Positions 43,467 through 52,037 of a stretch of 64,000 nt of DNA are shown here, piece by piece (within the stretch, counting starts at the first letter, position 1; each line of letters opens with the position of its first letter). The position numbers and the translations under genes are program-made. This DNA is from Limimaricola sp964022235 (GTDB lineage Bacteria; Pseudomonadota; Alphaproteobacteria; Rhodobacterales; Rhodobacteraceae), in the NCBI RefSeq assembly GCF_964022235.1, contig NZ_CAXHZL010000005.1, forward strand, positions 1 to 64,000, given 5' to 3'. The notes under the pieces were generated by a model. It searched no databases and was not told the DNA's origin. It saw only the letters and a program-made list of their open reading frames with translations.

Positions 43467-45587
43467 TCACTCCACGGGTCGCTGCGGCGGTCGGACGCCG
43501 CCGATCGACATCGGTGCCAGGATCGACAGCGACATCGACGAGGCGCGGCCCTGTGGCGACACCTCAACGGCGGGCGGCACCGGCGCGGGGGCAGGGTCTG
43601 CCTCGGCCACCACGGGCGCCGAGCCGATCCGCGCCTGCGGGCGCACGAAGGGCGGCTTGCCGTTGAGGATGTCTGAGAAGTTCACCGGCCCGGTCTCGCC
43701 GGTCAGCCGGGCGCGATAGACCGGGATCGATTCGCTGACCCGCATCACGTAGTTGCGGGTTTCGGTGAAGGGGATGTGCTCGATCCAGTCGACCACGTCG
43801 GCCTGTCCGATCCGCGGATCGCCGCGTTCGGCCATCCAGGTACGCGGTCGCGAAGCCCCGGCGTTGTAGCCGGCCGAGATCATCACCGGGCTCTGGCCGA
43901 AGGTCTCCTCGAGATAGGCAAGGTATCGCGAGCCAAGCTTGGCGTTGTAGCGCCAGTCGGTCGTCAGCTTGGAGCGCGAATAGGGCAGCCCGAGCCAGCC
44001 CGCGACCTCCTCGGCGGTGGCAGGCATCAGCTGCATCAGCCCGAGCGCGCCCACCGGGCTGCCGACGCCGATGTTGAACTCGCTCTCGCGACGCGCGATC
44101 GACATCGCCAGCTCTGGCGCGACCGGAAGATCGGTCTCGGCCAGCGCGTGCAGCGGGAAGTAGATCTCGGGGATCACGATCTGCCGGTAGGCCGCCGCCT
44201 TGCCGAGCGTCAGCGCCAGATGCGTCTCGTCGCGCTCCATCAACATGCGGCCCAGCTGCGCGATACCCTCGCGGTCGAGGCTGCGACCCAGCTCGATGGT
44301 GAAGCGCAGCGCATCGCTGTACTGCCCCGCGTCGAGCAGGAATGCCACGGCCTGGGTGCGGTCGTCCTTGAGGAACTCCCCTTGCCGCCAGTCGGCCACC
44401 GGTTCGTGACCGGTGAGCGCCGGGTCGAGCGAGAGACCAAGCTTTTCGGCGGCGAGCAGCCCGTAGAACGCCGTCTGATGCAGCGCCGCGCGGGCATAAT
44501 CCAAGGCGGCGGTGTCATAGGAGCCCGACGCTTCGCGCGCCCGGCCCTGCCAATACCCGGCGCGCGCCAGCGAGATCGGGCTTTCGACGTCCTTCTCGAG
44601 GTGCTGGAAGTGCTGCAGCGCCTTTTGCGGATTGTCGAGATAGGTCAGCGCGATATAGCCCGCGAGCCATTCGAGATCGGCATAGAAGGTGCCTTCGGTC
44701 AGGAAATGCTGGCTGGCAAGCCTGTAGGCGCGCTCAGGCTCGCCGCCGCGCATCAGCCAACGCGCCAGCGTCGCACGCCATGAGGCCCAGCGGAACGGAT
44801 CGCCCAATGCCTTTTCGGCGTCGGTGTGCCGCTCGATGATCTCCAGCGCCTCTGTGTAGTCGCCCTTGTCGGCAAAGCGGTTGAACCGGGCGTTGGCGAT
44901 ACCGGGGTGATCGCGCAGCCGTTCGGGCACGCGGCCGAGCGCCGCCGCCGCGCCGCGATCGCGGATCAGCGCCACACGCGCCTCGGCCACCCGGCGGTCG
45001 GCATCCGAGAGCGTGTCGAACAGCCGCTCGGCGTCGGTGATGCGCCAGCGCCAGAGCATCGCGTCGATGCGTCCGGCGTGGTGGGGGGCGAGGATGTCGC
45101 CGAAGGCGTCGACCATCGCGGCATGACCGGTGCCGTCGAGGCCCATCGTCAGCCATGATTCGACCAGCATCTCGCGCGCCGCGTCCAATTTGCCCTGCGC
45201 CATCAGCGCCTCGGCGAGGCGCACGGCGCCCTCGCCCGTCTCGGGGCTGCGGTCGCCGAACCAGGCGATGACCTGCTCCGGCGACAGACCTTTGGGCATG
45301 TCGCGCTCACCCTCGGCACGCACCTGATCGAGGCGCGGCCAGTCGGGATGGGCAGCGACGAAAGAGACGTATTCCTCCCAAGCCCCCTGTCCGGCCTGCA
45401 GCTTTTCCCAAGTCACGAGATCGAGCGCCGTGTCGCCCAAGGGCGCGGCCAGAGCCTTGGCCCGATCCCAGTCCTTGCGCTCGGCCGCGCCGAGCGCGTC
45501 CTCGATACCGGCGACCGCCGGCAGGGCCGGTGCGCACAGCGCCAGAACGGTGGCAATGGTGGTGGAGAATCGGATGGTTTTCGTCAT
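43467..45587 (-). CDS. Slt70-type soluble lytic transglycosylase
   Basis: A 706-residue exported muramidase-like enzyme. It has a signal peptide (about 1-26), a long alpha-helical superhelical U/L domain (about 30-480), and an SLT catalytic domain with catalytic glutamate E501 in ARRESEFNIGVGSPVGALGLMQLMPATA and SAGYNAGASR downstream. A proline-rich C-terminal tail (about 650-706) ends in SILAPMSIGGVRPPQRPVE. It turns over peptidoglycan in the periplasm. GGAG is nine bases before the ATG. It converges with the DMT gene and diverges from dapA. Confidence 0.93.
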   Translation of the reverse strand: MTKTIRFSTTIATVLALCAPALPAVAGIEDALGAAERKDWDRAKALAAPLGDTALDLVTWEKLQAGQGAWEEYVSFVAAHPDWPRLDQVRAEGERDMPKGLSPEQVIAWFGDRSPETGEGAVRLAEALMAQGKLDAAREMLVESWLTMGLDGTGHAAMVDAFGDILAPHHAGRIDAMLWRWRITDAERLFDTLSDADRRVAEARVALIRDRGAAAALGRVPERLRDHPGIANARFNRFADKGDYTEALEIIERHTDAEKALGDPFRWASWRATLARWLMRGGEPERAYRLASQHFLTEGTFYADLEWLAGYIALTYLDNPQKALQHFQHLEKDVESPISLARAGYWQGRAREASGSYDTAALDYARAALHQTAFYGLLAAEKLGLSLDPALTGHEPVADWRQGEFLKDDRTQAVAFLLDAGQYSDALRFTIELGRSLDREGIAQLGRMLMERDETHLALTLGKAAAYRQIVIPEIYFPLHALAETDLPVAPELAMSIARRESEFNIGVGSPVGALGLMQLMPATAEEVAGWLGLPYSRSKLTTDWRYNAKLGSRYLAYLEETFGQSPVMISAGYNAGASRPRTWMAERGDPRIGQADVVDWIEHIPFTETRNYVMRVSESIPVYRARLTGETGPVNFSDILNGKPPFVRPQARIGSAPVVAEADPAPAPVPPAVEVSPQGRASSMSLSILAPMSIGGVRPPQRPVE

Positions 45588-45630
45588 GCTTGGCTGCTCC
45601 GGGATTCCGTGACTCTCGGCATGGACCGCC

Positions 45631-45658
45631 AACCTAGGTATACAAGGTTAAGGTGCAA
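45631..45658 (-). promoter_or_regulatory. candidate promoter of the slt gene
   Basis: On the minus strand TTGCAC (45658-45653) and TAGGTT (45636-45631) are separated by 16 bp, placing a start about 35-40 bases before the ATG. Confidence 0.4.
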
Positions 45659-45667
45659 CTCACAAAC

Positions 45668-45696
45668 TTGGCAAACGGCGGAAACCCGTCTAGGGT
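45668..45696 (+). promoter_or_regulatory. candidate promoter of dapA
   Basis: TTGGCA (45668-45673), a 17-bp spacer and TAGGGT (45691-45696) form a good housekeeping promoter about 40 bases upstream of the dapA ATG, back to back with the slt promoter. Confidence 0.55.
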
Positions 45697-45735
45697 CCGC
45701 CCGATTTTACCCCCCCCGAACGCAGGACGCTTCAC

Positions 45736-46611
45736 ATGTTCAAGGGATCGCTCCCGGCCCTCGTCACCCCCTTCGCAGATGGCCAGGTGGACCTCGAGAC
45801 GCTGAAGAAACTGGTCGAATGGCACATCGCCGAGGGCAGCAGCGGCCTCGTTCCCGTCGGCACCACCGGCGAAAGCCCGACCCTCACCCACGAGGAGCAC
45901 GACCTCGTGGTCGAGACGGTGGTGAAGACCGCAGCCGGGCGAATCCCCGTGATCGCGGGGGCGGGTTCGAACAACACCGTCGAAACCGTGCGCCTCGTCG
46001 AAGCGGCCAAGGCGGCCGGTGCCGATGCCGCCCTCGTGGTGACGCCCTATTACAACAAGCCGACGCAGCGCGGGTTGATGGTGCACTTTCTCGCCGCCGC
46101 CGACTGCGGCCTGCCGATCATCATCTACAACATCCCCGGCCGCTCGGTCGTGGACATGAGCCCGCAGACCATGGGCGAGCTTGCCAAGCATCCGATGATC
46201 GTAGGCGTGAAGGACGCGACCGGCGATCTCAGCCGGGTGCCCAAGCAGCGCATGCATTGCGGCGCCGACTTCCTGCAGCTCTCGGGCGAGGATGCCACTG
46301 CGCTCGGCTTCAACGCCCATGGCGGCCGGGGGTGCATCTCGGTCACCGCCAACGTCGTGCCCCGGCTCTGCGCCGAATTCCAGAAGGCCACGCTCGACGG
46401 TCGCTACGACGTGGCGCTCGACCTGCTGGACCGGCTGATGCCGCTGCACGAGGCGATCTTCCTCGAGCCGGGCGTCGCTGGCGCGAAATACGCGATGTCG
46501 GTGCTGGGGCTGTGCCGCGACGAGGTGCGCTCGCCGCTCACCACGCCACTCGAAGGCACGAGGCTCGCCATCAAGGACGCACTGCGCCACGCCGGGATGA
46601 TCGGGCACTGA
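45736..46611 (+). CDS. dapA: DapA, 4-hydroxy-tetrahydrodipicolinate synthase
   Basis: A 291-residue class I aldolase that condenses pyruvate with aspartate semialdehyde in lysine and diaminopimelate synthesis. The TIM barrel has GTTGESPTL (T43-T44), TPYYNKP, Y131 in IIIYNIPGRS and the Schiff-base lysine K159 in VGVKDATGD. Length matches the family. AGGA precedes the ATG. It stands alone near slt, both serving wall synthesis and turnover, but in opposite directions. Confidence 0.96.
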   Translation: MFKGSLPALVTPFADGQVDLETLKKLVEWHIAEGSSGLVPVGTTGESPTLTHEEHDLVVETVVKTAAGRIPVIAGAGSNNTVETVRLVEAAKAAGADAALVVTPYYNKPTQRGLMVHFLAAADCGLPIIIYNIPGRSVVDMSPQTMGELAKHPMIVGVKDATGDLSRVPKQRMHCGADFLQLSGEDATALGFNAHGGRGCISVTANVVPRLCAEFQKATLDGRYDVALDLLDRLMPLHEAIFLEPGVAGAKYAMSVLGLCRDEVRSPLTTPLEGTRLAIKDALRHAGMIGH

Positions 46612-46666
46612 CCTGTTTCTTCGCTCCACAAGGGGCGAAAGCGGCGCTTTGCGTCATCAGTCGATG

Positions 46667-46688
46667 CTATATCGGGGCTATATCGGGG
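46667..46688 (+). repeat. 11-bp direct repeat upstream of smpB
   Basis: Two perfect tandem copies of CTATATCGGGG (46667-46677 and 46678-46688), 44-65 bases before the smpB ATG. The A+T core of either copy could be a -10 region; the duplication is unexplained. Confidence 0.8.
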
Positions 46689-46731
46689 CGGCGCGCTGGA
46701 CTTGGGCGCGGCGCGTCCCTAGATCGGGCGC

Positions 46732-47208
46732 ATGGCCAAGAAAGAGCAGAACAAGAACTACAAGGTGATCGCCGAGAACCGGCGGGCGCGCTACGACTAT
46801 GCCATCGAGGACGATCTCGAATGCGGGATCATCCTGATGGGGTCGGAGGTCAAAAGCCTGCGCACCGGCCAGTCCAACATCGCCGAGAGCTATGCCTCGG
46901 TCGAAGGTGGCGAGCTGTGGCTCACCAACGCCTATATCGCCCCCTATGACGCGGGCCGTACCTTCGGCCACGAAGAACGGCGACGGCGCAAGCTTCTGGT
47001 GAAGCAAAAGGAGCTGGTGCGGCTGTGGAACGCCACCCAGCGCGAGGGCATGACCATCGTGCCGCTGGTGATGTATTTCAACGACCGCGGTCTGGTGAAG
47101 CTCAAGATCGCCACCGGCAAAGGCAAGAAGAACCACGACAAGCGCGCTACCGAGGCCAAGCGCGACTGGGGCCGTCAGAAGCAGCGCCTCCTGCGCGCCG
47201 GCATTTAA
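46732..47208 (+). CDS. smpB: SmpB, tmRNA-binding protein
   Basis: A 158-residue protein that joins tmRNA in rescuing stalled ribosomes. It has the OB-fold core with IAENRRARYDYAIEDDLECGIILMGSEVKSLR, SNIAESYASVEGGELWLTNAYI, the HEERRRRKLLV and MTIVPLVMYFNDRGLVKLKI segments, and the basic C-terminal tail KKNHDKRATEAKRDWGRQKQRLLR that enters the mRNA channel. The tmRNA gene itself is not in the window. The start follows a leader with an 11-bp tandem repeat. Confidence 0.97.
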   Translation: MAKKEQNKNYKVIAENRRARYDYAIEDDLECGIILMGSEVKSLRTGQSNIAESYASVEGGELWLTNAYIAPYDAGRTFGHEERRRRKLLVKQKELVRLWNATQREGMTIVPLVMYFNDRGLVKLKIATGKGKKNHDKRATEAKRDWGRQKQRLLRAGI

Positions 47209-47288
47209 ACGGCTGGCATCAGGGCGGCTTGCACCCGGCGCGGCACGGGTCTACTCCTCCGCGCGACGGAACCGACCCGAGGTCACGC

Positions 47289-48200
47289 ATGCCTGAGTTC
47301 GCAGACGATCCCCGTACGCTCGTGTCCACCCGCTGGCTGGCCGAGCGGCTCAAGGATCCCGACCTGCGGATTCTCGACGCCTCGTGGTATCTGCCCGACA
47401 CCGGGCGCGACGGGCGCGCCGAATACGACGCCTCCCATATCCCCGGTGCGCGCTTTTTCGACATCGACGAGGTTTCGGACCACCGCAGCGGCCTGCCCCA
47501 TATGGCGCCGCCGCCCGAAAAGTTCGTCTCGCGGCTGCGCGCCATGGGCGTGGGCGACGGGCACAGGATCGTGGTCTACGACGGGGCGGGGCTGTTTTCG
47601 GCCGCCCGCGTGCGTTGGCTGTTCAAGCTGATGGGCAAGGACGAGGTCGCGGTGCTGGACGGCGGCTTGCCGAAATGGCGCGCCGAAGGCCGCCCTCTCA
47701 CCGCCGAGGCCACGCCATTGCGCGACCGGCATCTCACCGTGAATCCGCGCCGCGACATGGCGGTGGACGCCACCGAAGTGGCCCGCGCCGTGAAGCTCGG
47801 CACCCATGCCATCGTCGATGCCCGCGCCTCCGCGCGCTTCGAGGGTGGCGCGCCGGAGCCGCGCGCCGGGCTGCGCTCGGGGCACATCCCCGGGTCGCGC
47901 AATCTGTTCTTTCGCGATCTGCTGCGTCCCGACGGCACGATGCAGGACGCCGCGGGCATCCGCGCGGCATTCTCGAAGGCGGGCGTCGATCTCGACCGTC
48001 CCGTGATCACCACCTGCGGCTCAGGCGTCACGGCGGCGGTGCTGTCGCTGGCGCTCGAACGCATCGGCAAGACCGACCACCAGCTCTATGATGGCTCTTG
48101 GTCCGAATGGGGCATGTTCCCCGACCTGCCGGTGGAAACCGGTCCCGCTCCCTCCCCCGTTTCCGCCTCCGGCCCCGCCAAAGACAACCTCGAAGGATAG
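47289..48200 (+). CDS. sseA: SseA, 3-mercaptopyruvate sulfurtransferase
   Basis: A 303-residue tandem rhodanese. The N-terminal inactive repeat has YDASHIPGARFFDIDEVSD, and the C-terminal catalytic repeat has HIPGSRNLFF and the active-site loop CGSGVTA (CG[ST]GVTA is typical of mercaptopyruvate rather than thiosulfate enzymes). It transfers sulfur from 3-mercaptopyruvate to thiols or cyanide. Chosen ATG at 47289 has GAGG upstream; the frame is open much further 5' but overlaps smpB. The aminotransferase gene follows after two bases. Confidence 0.93.
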   Translation: MPEFADDPRTLVSTRWLAERLKDPDLRILDASWYLPDTGRDGRAEYDASHIPGARFFDIDEVSDHRSGLPHMAPPPEKFVSRLRAMGVGDGHRIVVYDGAGLFSAARVRWLFKLMGKDEVAVLDGGLPKWRAEGRPLTAEATPLRDRHLTVNPRRDMAVDATEVARAVKLGTHAIVDARASARFEGGAPEPRAGLRSGHIPGSRNLFFRDLLRPDGTMQDAAGIRAAFSKAGVDLDRPVITTCGSGVTAAVLSLALERIGKTDHQLYDGSWSEWGMFPDLPVETGPAPSPVSASGPAKDNLEG

Positions 48201-48202
48201 AC

Positions 48203-49387
48203 ATGTTCGAGCATCTGACCGACCAGCCCGCCGACAAGATCCTGGCGCTGATGAGCGCCTACAAGGCCGATCCGCGTGACACCAAGATCGATCTCGGCGT
48301 CGGCGTCTACAAGGACGCCCAAGGCCACACCCCGATCATGCGCGCGGTCAAGACCGCCGAGGCCCGCCTGCTCGAAAGCGAGACCACCAAGAGCTACACC
48401 GCGCTCGCCGGCGATCCGGCCTTTGCCGACGCGATGATCGATCTGGTGCTCGCCGACACGCTGCCGCGTGACCGCGTCGCCGCCGTGGCGACGCCCGGCG
48501 GCACCGGTGCCGTGCGCCAGGCCTTCGAGATGATCGGCATGGCCGCGCCAGACGCCACGATCTGGGTGTCCGACCCGACCTGGCCCAACCACCTGTCGAT
48601 CCTCAAGCATCTCGGCTCCAAGACCCGCACCTATCGATATTTCGACAGCGAGACGCGCTCGGTCGACATGGCGGGCATGATGGCCGACCTCTCCGAGGCG
48701 CAGCCCGGCGACGTGGTCTTGCTGCACGGCTGTTGCCACAATCCGACCGGTGCCAACCCCACGCACGAGCAGTGGGACGAGATCGCGGCCACGCTCAAGG
48801 CGCGTCACCTCGTGCCGATGATCGACCTTGCCTATCAGGGTTTCGGCGATGGGCTCGACGCGGACGCCGCAGCCACCCGCCTGATCGCGGGCGCGCTCGA
48901 CGAGGTGATCATCGCCGCGAGCTGCTCCAAGAACTTCGGCATCTACCGCGAGCGCACCGGCATCCTGATGGCCGTGGGCCGCGACGTGCCGCAGACCCGC
49001 ACGCTGCAGGGCACGCTGGCCTATCTCAACCGCCAGAACTACTCCTTCCCGCCCGATCACGGCGCGCGTGTCGTCTCGACCATCCTCACCGATGCGGAGC
49101 TGCGCGCCGATTGGCAGGCCGAGCTGGAGGAGGTCCGCACCGGCATGCTGCGGCTGCGCGAGGCGCTCGCTGCCGAACTCAAGCGTCTGTCGAACTCGGA
49201 TCGCTTCGATTTCCTCGCCCAGCATCGCGGCATGTTCTCGCGTCTCGGAGCCTCGCCCGAACAGGTGGCCAAGCTGCGCGACGACAACGGCATCTACATG
49301 GTCGGCGACAGCCGCATGAACATCGCCGGTCTCAACGATCGCACCATCCCGATCCTTGCACAGGCGATCATCGACGCGGGCGTCTGA
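48203..49387 (+). CDS. class I aromatic/aspartate aminotransferase
   Basis: A 394-residue PLP aminotransferase of the AspC/TyrB type: IDLGVGVYKDAQGHTPIM near the N-terminus, ATPGGTGAVRQAF, LLHGCCHNPTGANPT (Asn binding PLP), DLAYQGFGDGL, the PLP lysine in SCSKNFGIYRERTG and substrate-binding R in GDSRMNIAGL. The HGCCHNPTG form fits aromatic or aspartate aminotransferases. GAAGGAT lies just before the ATG. Only two bases separate it from sseA, and the pair may act in cysteine transamination to mercaptopyruvate followed by sulfur transfer; this is inference. Confidence 0.93.
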   Translation: MFEHLTDQPADKILALMSAYKADPRDTKIDLGVGVYKDAQGHTPIMRAVKTAEARLLESETTKSYTALAGDPAFADAMIDLVLADTLPRDRVAAVATPGGTGAVRQAFEMIGMAAPDATIWVSDPTWPNHLSILKHLGSKTRTYRYFDSETRSVDMAGMMADLSEAQPGDVVLLHGCCHNPTGANPTHEQWDEIAATLKARHLVPMIDLAYQGFGDGLDADAAATRLIAGALDEVIIAASCSKNFGIYRERTGILMAVGRDVPQTRTLQGTLAYLNRQNYSFPPDHGARVVSTILTDAELRADWQAELEEVRTGMLRLREALAAELKRLSNSDRFDFLAQHRGMFSRLGASPEQVAKLRDDNGIYMVGDSRMNIAGLNDRTIPILAQAIIDAGV

Positions 49388-49411
49388 GTCCTCTTTGTGC
49401 TTTCGGTGATC

Positions 49412-49438
49412 AACGCCGCCCTTCGGGGCGGCGTTTTC
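49412..49438 (+). terminator. terminator after the aminotransferase
   Basis: A 9-bp stem AACGCCGCC / GGCGGCGTT with a CTTCGG-type loop and TTTT exit. Confidence 0.85.
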
Positions 49439-49590
49439 CATTTTGCGGGCCAAACGGCCTGATTCCGCCCTGAATCGTACGCTTCGCTCGATTGCGCGAA
49501 ACTTTTGCTCGGCTCCGGTGGTTCTGCCAGCGAAACGGGCCTGACGCACCGCGTCATCCGGGCCCGCTACAGCAAACCAAGGAGGTCGAC

Positions 49591-50412
49591 ATGGCCAGCA
49601 CTGGCGAGACGATGGACCAGAAGGCGAAACGAGCGGCCGCTGACGCCAAGAGCGGCGCAGCCGAATTCGCCGAAACCGCCCGCGAGCGGGCACGCGAAAT
49701 GGCCGATGAGGCCAAGACGCGGGCCTATGAGTATGGCCGCGATTACAAGGACGATGCCGCGAACGAGACCTCGAAGATCGCGAACGCCCTGCGCAAGGCC
49801 TCCGAAGATCTGCACGATGGCTCGCCGCAAGAGCGCGTCTTCGCCAAGCTCGCCGACACCGTGGCGGACACCGCCGACGGTCTGCGCGATATGGAGCTCG
49901 ACGAGATGGCCTATGCCGTCAACGATTTCGCCCGTCGCAACTCGGCTGCCTTCCTTGGCGGTGCTGCGCTCTTGGGCTTTGTCGCGGCGCGCTTCATGAA
50001 GGCCTCGGCCCGTCATGGCGATACGCGTTATGGTGCCTATGGCCAGTCCGGCCGCACCTCCCCCGACGTGACGCCGAACGATTACGACGACGACAACCGC
50101 GTGTCGCGCCCGGTGCCGACCTCCGCCCCGGTGACCAGCGCCGCGCCGCGCCCGGCCCCCACGACCACGCAGACCACCTCGAGCCCTGCCACGACCGGTG
50201 CGACCACCGGCACCAGCGCGACCGGCAGCAGCTCGTCGACGGGTTCGACCGGCTCCATCGGGTCGTCCAGCTCGGCCGGGTCGACTGGCTCCGTCGGTTC
50301 GACCGGTTCGACCGGTTCGACCGGTTCGGTCGGCGGCATCGACAAGCCTGACCACAAGCCCGAAATTCCCGGTGCGCCGCAGCCCGGCACAACGGGGGCC
50401 GTGAAAAAATGA
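49591..50412 (+). CDS. DUF883-like amphipathic membrane protein with a Gly/Ser/Thr-repeat tail
   Basis: A 273-residue protein. Residues 1-105 form a long amphipathic helix with charged repeats (ADAKSGAAEFAETARERAREMADEAKTRAYEYG), then one hydrophobic helix (about 118-134, AFLGGAALLGFVAARF), as in ElaB/YqjD (DUF883) tail-anchored proteins. A disordered tail follows, rich in Thr/Pro/Ala and then (GSTGS)n repeats (about 190-250). A perfect AAGGAGGT precedes the ATG. ATGA overlap couples it to the DUF1469 gene. Function is unknown; E. coli YqjD links ribosomes to the membrane in stationary phase. Confidence 0.83.
   Translation: MASTGETMDQKAKRAAADAKSGAAEFAETARERAREMADEAKTRAYEYGRDYKDDAANETSKIANALRKASEDLHDGSPQERVFAKLADTVADTADGLRDMELDEMAYAVNDFARRNSAAFLGGAALLGFVAARFMKASARHGDTRYGAYGQSGRTSPDVTPNDYDDDNRVSRPVPTSAPVTSAAPRPAPTTTQTTSSPATTGATTGTSATGSSSSTGSTGSIGSSSSAGSTGSVGSTGSTGSTGSVGGIDKPDHKPEIPGAPQPGTTGAVKK
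50295..50330 (+). repeat. 9-bp tandem repeat inside the DUF883-like gene
   Basis: Three perfect copies of CGGTTCGAC (50295-50321) and one imperfect copy (50322-50330) encode the GSTGSTGSTGSV part of the tail. The unit is in frame, so copy-number change would alter tail length without a frameshift. Confidence 0.9.
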
Positions 50413-50846
50413 CCTACTCCGACCCGCATCATGATGCCGCCCCGGGGCCTGCCCCCCGGGTCGACAGCAAGAGCACGGCGTCGCTTTTGTCCGAGGCGCT
50501 CAACCACGTGAGCGGCCTCGTGCGCAAGGAAGTCGACCTCGCGCGTGCCGAAACCTCGCGGGCCGTGTCCCGCGCCGGGATGGGCATCGCGCTCCTCGTC
50601 GGCGCGGTGATCCTGAGCCTCACGGCCCTCGACGTGCTCGCCGCCGCCTTCGTGGCTTGGCTTGCGGAAACCGGCCTTGGAGCCGGGCTGTCCGCCCTGA
50701 TCGTCGCCGTGGTGATCCTCGTGATCGCCGCGATCCTCGCGAAGGTCGGCCTCAACCGCATCAAAGCCGTATCCAATGCACCCAAACGCAGCGCCGAGAG
50801 CCTCCGCAAGGACGCCGCTGCCGTCAAAGGAGCCCTCAATGACTGA
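50409..50846 (+). CDS. DUF1469 / phage-holin superfamily 6 (YqjE-like) membrane protein
   Basis: A 145-residue protein with an N-terminal amphipathic helix (LLSEALNHVSGLVRKEVDLARAETSRAVSRAG) and two hydrophobic helices (about 58-80 and 86-112), then a basic tail. This matches the YqjE family, which in E. coli lies beside yqjD. It overlaps the upstream gene by four bases and the downstream gene by eight, so the three form a tight operon. Confidence 0.87.
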   Translation: MTYSDPHHDAAPGPAPRVDSKSTASLLSEALNHVSGLVRKEVDLARAETSRAVSRAGMGIALLVGAVILSLTALDVLAAAFVAWLAETGLGAGLSALIVAVVILVIAAILAKVGLNRIKAVSNAPKRSAESLRKDAAAVKGALND

Positions 50847-51927
50847 CCAGACCCGTTCCCCCGAAGAGATCGAGCGCGAGATCGAGACCGAGCGCTCGCA
50901 ACTGCAACGCACGATCGATGACCTGCAGGAGCGCCTGTCGCTCGACGGGATCATGCGTTCGGTCACCGACAGCGTCACCGACAACGCCTCCGATATCGGC
51001 CTGACCATCTCGCGCACCGTGCAGCGCAACCCGGTGCCGATCGCGCTGATGGGCGCGGGCCTTGCCTGGCTCGCCGTCTCCAACGCGCGCGGCAGCCACG
51101 AAGACGAGCGCTATGCCGGCGAGGTCGACTACCGCGGCCAGCGCGATTACGCCCGTTCGGGCCGCCTTGGCGCCGACCCCTACCTGTCGCGCAAATATGG
51201 CACCGACAAGATGAACGAGCCGCGCGGCCCCGTGGCCACGCCCGAGGATCACGGCGATTCGCCGTGGAACGAGTCGCGCAGCCGCGGCGGCGCGCTTCGT
51301 GACCGCGTGAGCGGTGCCAAGGGCAAGTTCGGCGAATACCGTGACCGTGCCCGCAGCCGTGGCGCCTCGGTCGGCGCGTCGGCCCGCAGCCTGCGCGATC
51401 GCATCTCCGACGGCACGCACGACATGTCCGAAGAGGCCAAGAAGCGCGTGATCGCCGCCCGCACCCGTGCCTACGAGGCGCAGGTCAAGGCCGAGTTCTA
51501 TGCCCGCAAGGGCCGCGACAGCGCCGCCGGTCTGTACGAGCAGCAACCGCTGCTTGGCGGTCTGCTGGCGATGGCGGCAGGTGCCGCCGTGGCCGCGATG
51601 CTGCCGCGCACCCAGCGCGAGGACGAAGCCTTCGGTGCCTACCGCGACGACCTGATGGACGAGGCGTGGCACGTCTACGAGGACGAGCGCGCGCGTCTGA
51701 CCGAAGTGGCCAAGGCGACCGCCGAGGACGCCCGTGAGCAGGCGCAGGGCATCGCCCGCACCGTGCAGGAAGACCTCAAGGACGCCGCTGCCGATGTGCA
51801 GGGCCGCGCTCGTGAGGCCGCCAACCACGTGGCCGACACCGCCAAGTCCGAGGCCCAGAAGAAAGACCTCGGGGCCACCGCGCAGTCGGAAGCCGAGAAG
51901 GCCAAGCAGAAGGCCGGCGGTCACTGA
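50839..51927 (+). CDS. DUF3618 protein with LEA-like repeats
   Basis: A 362-residue protein. The N-terminal DUF3618 helix pair (SPEEIEREIETERSQLQRTIDDLQERLSLDGIMRSV) leads to a hydrophobic segment (about 60-78). A charged disordered linker (90-215) and a second hydrophobic helix (about 240-258, LLGGLLAMAAGAAVAAML) follow. The last 100 residues are Ala/Lys/Glu/Gln-rich 11-mer-like repeats resembling late-embryogenesis-abundant proteins. The start overlaps the DUF1469 stop by eight bases. A strong terminator follows. Probably an envelope or desiccation/stationary-phase protein; inferred. Confidence 0.85.
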   Translation: MTDQTRSPEEIEREIETERSQLQRTIDDLQERLSLDGIMRSVTDSVTDNASDIGLTISRTVQRNPVPIALMGAGLAWLAVSNARGSHEDERYAGEVDYRGQRDYARSGRLGADPYLSRKYGTDKMNEPRGPVATPEDHGDSPWNESRSRGGALRDRVSGAKGKFGEYRDRARSRGASVGASARSLRDRISDGTHDMSEEAKKRVIAARTRAYEAQVKAEFYARKGRDSAAGLYEQQPLLGGLLAMAAGAAVAAMLPRTQREDEAFGAYRDDLMDEAWHVYEDERARLTEVAKATAEDAREQAQGIARTVQEDLKDAAADVQGRAREAANHVADTAKSEAQKKDLGATAQSEAEKAKQKAGGH

Positions 51928-51950
51928 TCGCGGCGTTCTCGCCAAAAGTG

Positions 51951-51976
51951 AAAGGCGCCCCTCGGGGCGCCTTTTT
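51951..51976 (+). terminator. terminator of the DUF883/DUF1469/DUF3618 operon
   Basis: An 11-bp stem AAAGGCGCCCC / GGGGCGCCTTT with a two-base TC loop region and a five-T run. Confidence 0.85.
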
Positions 51977-51982
51977 CGTATC

Positions 51983-52012
51983 AAAGGCCCGGACGCCTGA
52001 GCGTCCGGGCCT
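51983..52012 (-). terminator. terminator of glnK-amtB
   Basis: On the minus strand AGGCCCGGACGC / GCGTCCGGGCCTTT with a four-base loop, 26 bases past the amtB stop. It stands back to back with the plus-strand terminator. Confidence 0.8.
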
Positions 52013-52037
52013 GTCACCATCTGCTCACTGAGGGAGG

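Noticed and set aside
49490..49560. Possible EcfG (GGAAC-N17-GTT) promoter before the DUF883-like operon
   Set aside because: Only GAAAC-like boxes with wrong spacing (N18-GTT or N15-CGTC) are present; the match is no better than chance.
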